Source: Syngnathus acus
Lineage: Eukaryota; Chordata; Actinopteri; Syngnathiformes; Syngnathidae
Assembly: GCF_901709675.1 (NCBI RefSeq)
Contig: NC_051088.1
Coordinates: 7,470,693-7,534,692, forward strand
Reading direction: 5' to 3'
Length of the DNA: 64,000 nucleotides
A model generated the notes under the pieces. That model worked only from the letters and a program-made list of their open reading frames with translations. It ran no database searches and had not been told where the DNA came from. This document shows positions 54,224-64,000 of this stretch, in pieces. The position numbers were made by a program, and so were the translations under genes. How positions within the stretch are numbered: the stretch's first letter is position 1; each line of letters starts with the position of its first letter.

Positions 54224-55566
54224 GGTGCTCAGTGCAGTGGAACGCGGATCTCCAACACTTCTCCTCGGACCACCATCGTGATTCCTCTTCAACTTTGTGT
54301 CTCTCGTCTCCAGCACTCCCTCTCGTGTGACCCCCCAGGGCCCCTGCGCAGACTGATAACAGGATGCGCTGACATTGATGTGGCCCCGGGGCTCTTTTTG
54401 GTCATGGTGGAGACGTTATGGTCGGCTTTCGAGAATGGGCAAATGCTGTCGGCCACGTCACTTGTGCCCCAAACCTCTCTACTCTTGGCGACGCACGCAC
54501 GTACGCACGCACAGACCCAGCCCCCGTTATATTCACTCTTCTCCTTGCAAATATTTCCTCCCCTTCCTACTTTTTGCTATCAGGTGTCCACAAGTTTAAT
54601 ACCTAATGTACATATCCGACCAAAAGCGAAGAGAAAGTCCACACTTGGTATTTAACTTAATTTGGATTTAAGTGTGTACAGTTAACAGACATTCTAATAA
54701 CTATTTCCACTTGCCATTAACTTGACTTTCAATTTTACAGTGACTCTTTTGCCAATTTGCATAAGCGTCTATTACATTATCCATCGTCTCTACCGAATAA
54801 AAATTCATTGAGCGTTATAATATACTTGGATACTAAATGCTATGTTAATTCGGTCGATTCATTCATATTTTGGCAACTTTTCCGTTTTTGCACATTATTT
54901 GCCTCTATCTTGAACAGGTCTTTTACCAGCCACGTGAACAATATTATTATAATATATATAATTATTTGTAAGAAATGAAAACAAAAACCGATGTTAACGC
55001 GAGTAAATTCCCGTTGTTTGATACATGACCGACATCTCTTTGTCGCACACCGCCACCTACTGTACAGCAATTGCAAAGGGCAGTCTTTGCTACAATAGAA
55101 TCTAGTTCAGCCAAGTGAGTCGTTTCCAATGTATGTATAAAAGAGCCACTATCCTAACCCCCAAACAGTTTAAAAAAAATAATAAACTCACACACTTGAA
55201 AAAAAAAAAAAAAAAAATCAATGATGTCACGAAACTCACTCTAAATTTTAAAATTATTTAGCTACTCTGTTTGTCCTTTAAAAACCTTTATGTGTTTTGA
55301 AAATGAATCAAGGGGCAAGAGTGTTTTGCCCAGCTAAACTACCACGCCCGAGCGTTCATTTTTAGTAATGGACATAATTACGTAAAATACGTCATCACGC
55401 TCTGTCCTGAACGTGAACCCACTGCAGGAAATACGCAAGAGCGGAGTAGCCGAGGCGCTGTCAAGGCCACCAGATCTAAGAAAACATCAACGTCACACTG
55501 GGAAGACATTATTGGTCGGATGTAAAGCCAAAGTCGCAACAAGTTTAGAAGTCGTTTGAATCGAGG
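54224..55566. other. Intergenic spacer with likely divergent promoters
   Basis: Holds the upstream regions of the B3GNT7-like gene (-) and the C1orf174 homologue (+). An ACGC-type simple repeat lies at about 54489-54512 and an A run at 55198-55217. No coding sequence is supported. Confidence 0.5.
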
Positions 55567-57265
55567 ATGCACAAGGTCAGTGTACGGGTGATTGTTAATT
55601 GACAACTTAAGTCATTTAAGGTTACTAGTTCCTTTAGCAGCGTTAGCATGAAGTGTACCGAGACCACACAAGCCCCCCTTAGCTCAGTGTTTCCCAACCA
55701 CTGTTCCGCGGCACACTGGTGGGAAATTGTCCAATATTCATTACGGAGCGCATTGTAAACTGGATCGCCAAACCACTGGTCAGTTATCGCAAGGCATGGT
55801 CAGTTACTTGCTAATCGCACGTTCGTGGCTAATTGGAAAATCTTGAGATTTCATGTGGCACCACTCAGCTGCTGTCAGAACAGCAGAGCGTCTTTAAATG
55901 TGACATTGTTGTTATTGTCACAGTATTCATAGAGCTCGTCTAAAACAGTAAATATGTTGATTCTTTTGGATTTTAATTGCAATCATGTTCAATCCATTAT
56001 TCCTTACACTGCTTAAAACCTTTTTTTTTTAAACTGTCATTTTTAATGGAAATAAGAACAATACAAAAAATACAATAGAAAATATTTATTTTATTTTTTT
56101 CAATTATTCGACTCTTACTATGTATACATGAATACAATTTTATTTATACAACACCTTCACAACGGCTTTTGTTGTAACATAACAAATTTTAATATAAAAT
56201 CTGGTGTAACACAACAGATTTTTGTTGGTGGTGTGCTTTGAGATTTTTTTCCAATGAAAAGCTGTACCTTGGACATTTTAGCCAGCTTGACATGACCTTG
56301 GTCACGTGAGCAAAATTCACGCCGTACAGTTTACCCACACAGTGATTAAAGTCTTAATCAAGACTTTAGAATGATAAATCAATTGATGGAAGATAAATAG
56401 CTGATACTATTTCAAGTCTAAGCGGATGTTTACATTGCAGATGCCTGGTCAACGCAACGATTTAAAGCACAGAAAGAGGAAGAACATGTCTGAGGCCACA
56501 TACACTCAACAGGTTGGTTTACTCTGTGCTACTTCATGTACTTCTTACTTGCGGCTCATGTCGGCTGTGCAGTGTAAAGTCCTCAATAAAATAGTTGGAG
56601 GAGTTTTATATCTCAAAATAACTACGACTTTTGAGGTTAAGCATAAGAGTTGTACCAACACTCAAAGCCTTGTCTTTCATGTGGCTCACAGGGTTCTGCC
56701 ACAAGGAGGAAATGCGTGACGAGTCAGAAGACGCACTCTGCAGCAGAGAGCAGCTCAGCAGGCGGTGACGCTGAAAGACTGTCACGTATCAGCTGCGAGT
56801 GCCTCCAGCTCGCGGGCAGGCGGCGATGCTCGGCATCTCCTCTGCTGGACGGACAGGAGGGAAAGGAGAATGCGCTCAGGTCGGCTCTTGTGTTGGACAA
56901 CTGCGCATGGTACGATGTGCGGGGTGGGCTTGAGGCTGCTGAGGGCATGGATTGTGAAGAAACAGACAAAAACGTGTTCCCCGATGACGACAGCAACCAG
57001 ATTCTTCCTGTGGAGCAGTTCTTTGGAAATCTGGACGCTGTACAGGTAAGCCACTGGTTTGCCCTCATAATATGTTGACGAAATTACACACAAAAATGTC
57101 TTTTTCACCCGGCAGGACTTTCCTCAGAGAACACCAGCGACTTCTTCCCATCATCAGAAGGAGCGCAGACGGCGGCATTACTTTGCTCGGGAGGACAGTG
57201 ACGAAAGTAATGAGGAGGCACGCCTCGAAGGCATGCCAAAAGATGATGGCATCAGCACTATGTGA
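55567..57265 (+). CDS. c1orf174: UPF0688 protein C1orf174 homologue
   Basis: Uncharacterised, probably nuclear protein. 194 residues in four exons: 55567-55575, 56441-56512, 56692-57045, 57116-57265. The N-terminal part is basic and poorly conserved (HRKRKNMSEA). The recognisable family block is FPDDDSNQILPVEQFFGN at the end of exon 3, followed by a QDFP start of exon 4 and a basic then acidic C terminus (RRRRHYFAREDSDE). Human C1orf174 has the same DDDSNQ...PV..FFGN block and acidic end, and the gene lies next to DFFB in human too. The first exon gives only three residues (MHK), so translation might start at the Met at 56441. AATAAA at 57793-57798 is a candidate polyadenylation signal. Confidence 0.85.
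55686..56285 (+). mobile_element. Dispersed DNA-element remnant
   Basis: Starts with CAGTGTTTCCCAACC and CGCGGCACACTGG, the widespread vertebrate hAT-type non-autonomous repeat beginning. It lies in intron 1 of the C1orf174 homologue. The opposite inverted end is not clear. A further CAGTGTTTCCCAACC end lies at about 62996. Confidence 0.5.
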
Positions 57266-58428
57266 AGACACTCACCTCTGATGTACTTTTAAGCACTTAG
57301 CAAAAGCGGCCAAGAGAAATGTATTTTGTCAACTTGATTGTCACAAGCATCAAGGTAATTTGAGTTTTTCTTTGGTGCTGCAGATGACATTTGAGGAAAC
57401 ATCCCACTTTGAAATGCAGTATTACCTGCTAGCAATTTATTAGCGTTGTTGAGGATGTTGATGAGCGAAGCAACCTCAAGACACAAGACAAGCCAACTTG
57501 GATAACTGCTGTCAGTTGTAACAAACCCAATCATTGGTGATCACTAAGATGTTATTTGTGAATATTTAACTTCATTCCCCCACAATTCAACTCTATAATC
57601 AATGACGTAGCAACACACACGTCCACAACACCGCACAGTGTGAATGTTGAAATGTTACTCATTCAGGTTACCTAAGATAAAAATGCGTTTTATTCAAAGT
57701 GGTGTCATAATATATTGAAGGTGCTATTTTTAAGAAATTGTCATGCCACGTAAATGAAAAAGTTTTAGGTTCAGATTGAAGTCCTTATAAGCAATAAAAT
57801 GACACCTTTGCATCACACCAGTAGCCAAACTGAGATTGTTGAAAATGTAATGCAGGATGATGCAACGTGAACCAGGCATCATATCAAACAACCACACCAA
57901 GAATCTATTGAAAATGAGCATTTATTATTTGAAATTGTTTTTTCATTATATTTAGGCAGCTTTAACTGTACATCTTTGTATATCAAATGATATTTCTTCA
58001 TGTATATCTCATGACACATTGTTAACCCTCCAAAAAGTCACTCAAAAAAGTTAACTTGTGATCAAGTCATCTCTGAGCTTCATAGCTGTTGAAGACAGTG
58101 TCTCGAGCAGATTGATCAGGACATCTACATGTTTTGTATATTTATACTTTTTTTACTCCATGCCTTATTCATGGTGAATGTTTTTCATATTGTACTATGC
58201 AACGTTCAGACTGAGTGATTGTCAAACTCAGCAGTCATTGTAAACATTTAATCCAGTAAACATTACTGTGCCAAGACTAACGACAAATTGCCCTGTTTCA
58301 TGTTTTCCTGCTTCAGTTTAGGCGGCTGCAAAGTGATGTCTTGTCATTCCTTGAGAAAAAGCGTAGTAGGTGATCAAAGCGATTAAAACAGTGAGGTCAT
58401 TTTGTTGGCAATCAAAAATGTTATGAAT
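57266..58428. other. 3' facing spacer C1orf174 to DFFB
   Basis: Convergent untranslated regions of the two genes. A/T-rich, no coding frame supported, no repeat family recognised. Confidence 0.5.
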
Positions 58429-60404
58429 TCATTTTAAGCGTATCTTTTTCCGCTGGCGCTTTCTTTTAAAAATTTTGTTTGGGTCACATGGCACATTGTG
58501 GGCTTCCTTCTTGTGGCACACGATGTGGACCAGCTTCAGGTTGTCCCGCGTAAAAAGCAGTCTATAGAAGTAGGTCAAATTGATGTCATCACTTGTATGA
58601 TTCTGCAGCGCTTCCAGGAGATCTGGAATGATGGTACGCTTCTTTTCAATCCTGGATAAACAAAAGGTGAATGTTTTTCCTGTGCATTTTTCATATTTAC
58701 ATACAGTATATTGTCTTGACATTTCTTCAGATCTCTCTGGAAATGCTGTGAATATATTGTCACTGCAGTCCAAGTGTCCAACCTGTGGTCCAGATTCCAA
58801 GTGCTGAACAGGATGCGGCTCTCCCTGCTGCTGTACGGGTTGATGGAGTGGAGTGACACACATTTGGCCTGGTCAAAAGGGCCCTATGGGTGCAAGTAAA
58901 CAAGAAGTGCCTCAGAAATTCTCCCTTTCCAAAAGATGACAACCCTCAACTCAGTACCATGCAGGTGAACCAGCCCTCTCGGGTACACAGTCGCTGCGTC
59001 TCCTTTTGAGTGCGGTCAAAGTAGCAGCCATTGTATTTGTCCAACTTGAGCATCTGCGAGATGCTCTCCGCCGCTTGCAAACACTCTTTTTGGACTTTAG
59101 CTTTCTGCACTGATTTGGTGGCTTCATCCAACTGTTAAGAAACAAGAAACGCGTATTGTGCTGTGGTACACATTAGAACCATAGCATGCGTTTATGGCTT
59201 CACCTCTTTCATGTAGCTTCTAATCCTGCTTTCACAGTTATACTTCAAGTAGGCAGACTTGGTCTTGAAGCGAGATTCCACGCCTGGGTGGAAAACAATT
59301 TTTGGAGAATATTAAAATTTGAATTTATTATTTTAAGGATAGCTAGGGTACATTTTAACTCGAATTGATTACTTGGAATGGGAAAATAGTGGGGGAAAAA
59401 CCTCCATCCTTACCCCTGAACCAGTCTTCATCCTCATCTCTGCTCTCCAGCTCTGATCTGTCCTCGAGGGTCCGTAGAAGGTCGCTCAGGATTTTCTGCC
59501 TCTTGGGAGATTTCTCTCCCGTCAGGAGGCCTTTCGCCGCTCGGACGAGGGCCTTGGTGTGCTGGTCCGAGCTTAGTAACTGGGCAATGTCACACACCGC
59601 TGATGAAAGATGTGTTGACATCATGGTTCAGAATTGGAGGTCGAGTGAAGGCCCAGCCAGGAGAAGACACCTTTCACTTACCTCCGCCCCATGTCTGATC
59701 TTTGCAGAGGACAACAAGTTCTGTATTGTCAGGCAAAGTTCCGAAAAACTCTTTTGTCACCGTTGTGCCGTCTTCGTACAAACAAAGATTTGCACCAGAA
59801 AGTGGCAACTGTAAAACAACAGAACATAGAGAGCCTGGTTACAAAATGCGCGCAATGAACTAGCGCGGCAGTAGAGATAAGATTAAGTCACAAGGCACGC
59901 TCCATTACCTCCGCACTTGAAGTTTGTATGTTTCGCACAAAAAGTGACGTTAATACATGTTTCCAAATTTTGATTCCACTCTTTAGGGATATGAAACTAC
60001 TAATGTTTCGACATCAGTAAAACATTTTTTAAACGGATTTCGAAACCAAGATTCCGCTTGTTTATGAAGGGCAAATTGCAAATTAATCCATAAGGGTATT
60101 GTTCATGTTCTTAAATTTTGCACAAGAGATTATTACGATTTTTTTGGAGTGCATTGTGTGTGCGTGTGTGTACGTAACGATCGCCACATCCTTATTTTGT
60201 TTCGGAGAAAATAATCATAAAAAAAAATTAAGCGGTGCAATTCACACCAGTTTAAAACGAAGCACGAAGATAACGACGAACCTCTAATATGTTGCAACCC
60301 TTTTTAAGCAGTTCCTTAACGTTTCTCGCTGCAACTCCATACTTCCTGTTATCGTGGAGGCTTCTGATTTTGTAAGGCCTGCTTTTTCTGAAGAGCTCAA
60401 ACAT
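58429..60404 (-). CDS. dffb: DNA fragmentation factor subunit beta (CAD nuclease)
   Basis: Caspase-activated DNase; released from its inhibitor ICAD/DFFA by executioner caspases, it cuts DNA between nucleosomes. Exons from the 5' end: 60282-60404, 59682-59808, 59414-59599, 59204-59283, 58958-59131, 58783-58883, 58429-58651. The N-terminal CIDE-N domain has RKYGVAARNVKELLKKGC and ANLCLYEDGT. The nuclease domain has YLKYNCESRIRSYM, YNGCYFDRT, SLHSINPYSSRESRILFSTW, NLDH and the His-rich VHIVCHKK, matching the catalytic histidine cluster of the family. The basic end is KRKRQRKKIRLK. Starting at the Met at 60404 gives 337 residues, the usual CAD length (human 338). The frame stays open for 49 more codons to a Met at 60551, so a longer N terminus cannot be excluded. 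Confidence 0.93.
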
Positions 60405-60807
60405 TTGGCTGCTTATCTGCACAAGTCTTGTTTCCCAAAACTCGCCTTCTTGTGCGCTTGTTTGTTGTCTGTCTTCCAGCCATTTGCAAGGAACCAAACG
60501 GGTATCCGATAACGCCTTCAGCGCGGATTCGCACGTCGCTTTCGTTGCCATGTTGTGTGTGGCAAAGCTTTACACAAGTCAGATGTAAAATATTTGGCCA
60601 TTCATATTTTGCGACATGAATATGCAAACTTTAATATTTAATATGCTTTAGTGTTAGTTGTCATTATTATTATTAGTTTGCAATGATGAATTGATTTACA
60701 TCACTATAAAAAGACGACAAATGAAAGTCAGTCACATATATGGAAAATCCCATGCCATATTTCAGGTTTTGACACAGATTCAAATTAATAAATTTAATAC
60801 TAGAGTT

Positions 60808-61043
60808 TTGCTTCTGTTTCCTCCCACATTCTGAAAACATGCATAGTCGGTGAATTGACCACTACAAATTGTCCGTAGGTGTGATTGTGTGTGTGAATGG
60901 TTATTTGTCTACGTGTGCTCTGCGATTGGCTGGCAACCAGTTCAGGGTGTCCCCCGCCTACCGCCTGAAGACAGCTGGGATAGGCTCCAGTATGCCCGCG
61001 ACCCTCGTGAGGATAAGCAATTGAGATAATGGATGGATGGTTA
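60808..61043 (+). mobile_element. 5'-truncated SINE
   Basis: Has the SINE body from the block CCTCCCACATTCTGAAAACA through GCGATTGGCTGGCAACCAG to the 3' end GAGGATAAGCAATTGAGA and the tail ATGGATGGATGG. The tRNA-like head is missing. Confidence 0.75.
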
Positions 61044-62450
61044 AGAATATTTCAATATTTACCATCAGTGTTTCAGTCATATACATTCGGAAAATTGTTT
61101 TGTGCTACTTTCTTTGGGAGGCATAAACATTCATGAAATCATTACAAATTGATATTTTTTGGTTACCTATATATACCCTTGAAGGGATTATTTGTGCAAC
61201 ATAATTAATGTAATTGACCGGCCGTGGTTCACGAAGAAGAGTTGTCCAATAATCAAAGGGTCAACTGTTTCATTCCTGCTCTGCCTGAGTCATATGTCGT
61301 CGTGTCCTCGGGCAAGACACTTTGCCCACCTTATCTCCAGTGTTATTCACACTGGTGTACTGCTGGGTGTGAATGTTTGGTGGCAGTCGGAGGATCTGTA
61401 CTCCAGCTGCTGGTGTGCATCTAAAGCTGCTACAGTGAAAAAAATAAGCCTGTTCGTTTGTTTTGATTGGATTACTGTTAATGTTTTTCGACATGTCATG
61501 TTTTGCACTATCTCTCTATCTCTACTGTGACCTCTAGTCTATGTGATAGGATTCTTTTATGGTTAGATGTGCCACACCCAACACGGCAGACGCTTGGACA
61601 TATCGTCGGAACAGGTCAACCCACTCATGAAGTGCTCTATGTTGGCTCCACCCACGACCTGTTTGAATTTTCGCTTGCAGGTTTACCTATCCCAGGACGC
61701 ATTGCGCTGTGTCGTCATTCTATTGTTCATCAAATGTTTTTTTCGTTCTAATTTATCAACATCACATTTTAACATCAACATGAGCACACATAATCAACGA
61801 CTCCGTATATATCATGACTGGACCAATTAGTACTAATATAAGTAACGATTATTCACAGAAAAAAATGAAATATGAATATATAAGAAGTCAACAAATAAAA
61901 CAAATAAAAAATGAAGCTAAAGTGAAACAGATTTGCAAAATCAGGCCAAAATAGTGTTCCTAGCCATGACCACTTGAGTTGGAGCGCAGCATGACAACGT
62001 AATTATTACCATAGCAACCGACGCTACGCGATAGGCGACTCCAAGTACGAGGTGTGACAAGCATACACACCCATCACCAAATTTTGGTCTTTGTAACACT
62101 CCACTATAAAATAGATCGCTATATTTCACAAACTACGTCTTACTCTTAATCATTAGTATATACGTTGCTGTCGTAATCACAAATACGCGTGGTGCAACGT
62201 TTGATTTATTAAATGACCCCCGTGTACAACATGGTACGACCCCATTTTAACATGGCGACCCCCTTGTTTCCTTCGTTGAATACCAACCACGAGTCTTTAT
62301 AATTGACGTTTTCATCCTACGTTCCCCTCAAGTCTCCGATGTTGACAGGAACCCTGTTTTGTTGATGTACTGTAATGTAATGTGTGATCCTCTAAAAAGA
62401 TCGACCGGTAGAAGAGCCCATGGCACACTGTCGTTCATGCTACTACAAGT
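61044..62450. other. Spacer upstream of NPHP4
   Basis: About 61285-61400 resembles a common fish dispersed repeat (GTCCTCGGGCAAGACACTTTGCCCACCTT, split here by divergence). The rest is unique-looking A/T-rich DNA with no supported gene. The last 200 bases would hold the NPHP4 promoter. Confidence 0.45.
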
Positions 62451-62477
62451 ATGGTAAAAACAGAGGACTTCTCATCG

Positions 62478-63269
62478 ATGGCGGACAGCTGGAGAGACGT
62501 GTTTGAGAGGGGACGTTTGATTCCCCCGCCGGGGCAGATGGTGCGCCAGGCTGTGGACAGCCACCTCACTCAGTCCCGCGGCGTTCAACTCACCCTAAGT
62601 CGGCTCACGGCGGCGCACCGACCCAAGGTGAGAAGACTCACTGCTAACACTTGCTATAGCTCGTCCGACTGGAAGAGCTGTTGCTGCCATCGGGGTGCGG
62701 TAAAAACAAAGATGATGATAGAAAAGAAGATAAACTACACGTGCAATCTCTGACTCTTGGGTATAGTGGAGCAATACGGTCGTGGCAATGGCCGAAGATC
62801 ATTTACTGAGGTTGCATTTCCCGAGTAACAAAATAATCGAGGACAGTTCCCTGATCAAACTCAACAATTCATACTCAAATAACATTTCAAGGTTGAATTT
62901 AAATTCCATTAATCATGTCCAGCTCCACAAAATAACCCCTTTTTTTTTCTCAATACACATGCTTTTGACAAATAATTCACTTTTTCCCCTGCAACAGTGT
63001 TTCCCAACCTTTTGCCTGCCATAAGTGCTCAGCTGCCTTCATTTGGTGCAATGGAACTTATCAAATATCCAACTTGTTTGTGGAGTCTTTGTTTCACCAC
63101 TACACAAATTGAGGGACTTTAATTCTCACAGGAGACCGCAGAGGCTGAACCAGATGCCACTTACCAGCTGCGAGTGACATTCTTTGACAGAAATCATCAA
63201 TACTTCTTTGGGAGAACATGGAAGAGCAGCCCGCAGAAGATGAAAAACAATAAGATGACCCTCAATGAG
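62478..63269 (+). CDS. nphp4: Nephrocystin-4, first two coding exons (continues beyond window)
   Basis: Protein of the ciliary transition zone; human loss causes nephronophthisis. Exons 62478-62627 and 63132-63269, in phase with GT-AG junctions. The reading ADSWRDVFERGRLIPPPGQM matches the family N terminus, and LRVTFFDRNHQYFFGRTWK matches its LRVSFFD...HFFGRTWK block. The frame is open nine codons upstream to a Met at 62451, so either start is possible. The next exon could not be found before 64000. Position next to DFFB and CEP104 fits human 1p36. Confidence 0.85.
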
Positions 63270-64000
63270 GTATTTTTTTTATACTTGACTGGATGATTTC
63301 ATTACATTGACTGCTCTTGACACACAGATGCACACAAATGAGATATCCCAATCCAACCAAATTAAACTCTGCCGGTGTCTTTATGTAGCTCTTCTCCTAC
63401 AGAACAAACGCCCAAACTCATATAACCTCTAAGCCTCTTTGAGGCGAACGTAAAAGAGTTTGACCTGATATTAACCTTCTTTTAAATTCATAGATTGCGT
63501 TATCTCATTGTAGGCAATTACTGCGCAAGAGGTGTCATCAATTTAAAAAATAAAATAAAACAGTACATTGACTAGCTACAACCAATGATGAACATTTGAA
63601 CCATGTGCATTGATAACCATGTGCATGATATGCAATGTAGGAACTGTGTCTAATATTCTACCTTAACAAAAGTGATAATGTTGAGTTTTAATTGACACGG
63701 TCAGATCAGTTTTTATATTTATCATTGTTTTTTTTTTGTTGGTACATTGCAGTGATGTACTGCTGTCCCGTATCCTAATAGGTCCCGTTCATTATATATT
63801 CTTTTTACTCTGTTATGTAACTAATTGAGGAAGCCAGCTTTTGAAAACAAAGCTCTGACATTGTCTATTGAATACCTCTCTGACAATCAATACGGAACAT
63901 TCTCAACTTGTAGAATATTTGATACAGCCCTTGTATCGGATATCATCGGCGAGCACTCAATTCATTTAGATGATTTACTACTGATGCACTATGATAAGCC
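63270..64000. other. NPHP4 intron, partial
   Basis: A/T-rich sequence after the donor at 63270. No further exon or repeat recognised. Confidence 0.5.

Noticed and set aside
53115-54281. Several plus-strand open frames opposite the glycosyltransferase
   Set aside because: Antisense shadows of a G/C-rich single coding exon; no family features.
60405-60551. 49-codon N-terminal extension of DFFB
   Set aside because: Open frame and possible, but the start at 60404 gives the normal family length and the extension shows no CIDE-N similarity; kept only as an alternative.

Overview
The window is nuclear DNA of a ray-finned (teleost) fish. It has compact intron-containing genes with GT-AG splice sites, tRNA-derived SINEs, a CR1/Rex1-type LINE 3' end and many microsatellites. 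The species cannot be fixed from the sequence alone.

Layout: (1) 1-2807, 3' part of caspase-9 (+). (2) 3.4-3.8 kb, LINE endonuclease relic. (3) 4.1-30.1 kb, a cluster of two-domain (SUEL/CRD) rhamnose-binding lectins: one decayed relic (+), five minus-strand copies (called A, B, C, E, F) and two plus-strand copies (D, G). All share one nine-exon structure; B carries a frameshift. (4) 30.9-34.2 kb, LRRC47 (-). (5) 34.6-51.1 kb, CEP104 (+), head to head with LRRC47. (6) 53.0-54.2 kb, an intronless B3GNT7-like glycosyltransferase (-). (7) 55.6-57.3 kb, C1orf174 homologue (+). (8) 58.4-60.4 kb, DFFB/CAD apoptotic nuclease (-). (9) 62.5-63.3 kb, first exons of NPHP4 (+), running off the window.

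The LRRC47-CEP104-DFFB/C1orf174-NPHP4 block, with CASP9 at the other end, matches content of human 1p36. The lectin array and the B3GNT7-like gene are the parts not expected from that block.

The lectin array has a readable history. About 11.3 kb (9625-20911) is repeated in tandem at 20920-32748, so B/E, C/F and D/G are paired copies. The left breakpoint lies inside a terminal-inverted-repeat element. The right end lies inside LRRC47 intron 2, which left a truncated LRRC47 relic (19906-20743) in the first unit while the second unit joins the intact gene. The ancestral module appears to be a divergent lectin pair. GC-box/TATA promoters like those of D and G also sit, with no gene behind them, upstream of B and E, and in weaker form upstream of A. 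No CRISPR, operon or phage-like system is present; the notable story is recent birth, death and homogenisation of lectin genes.
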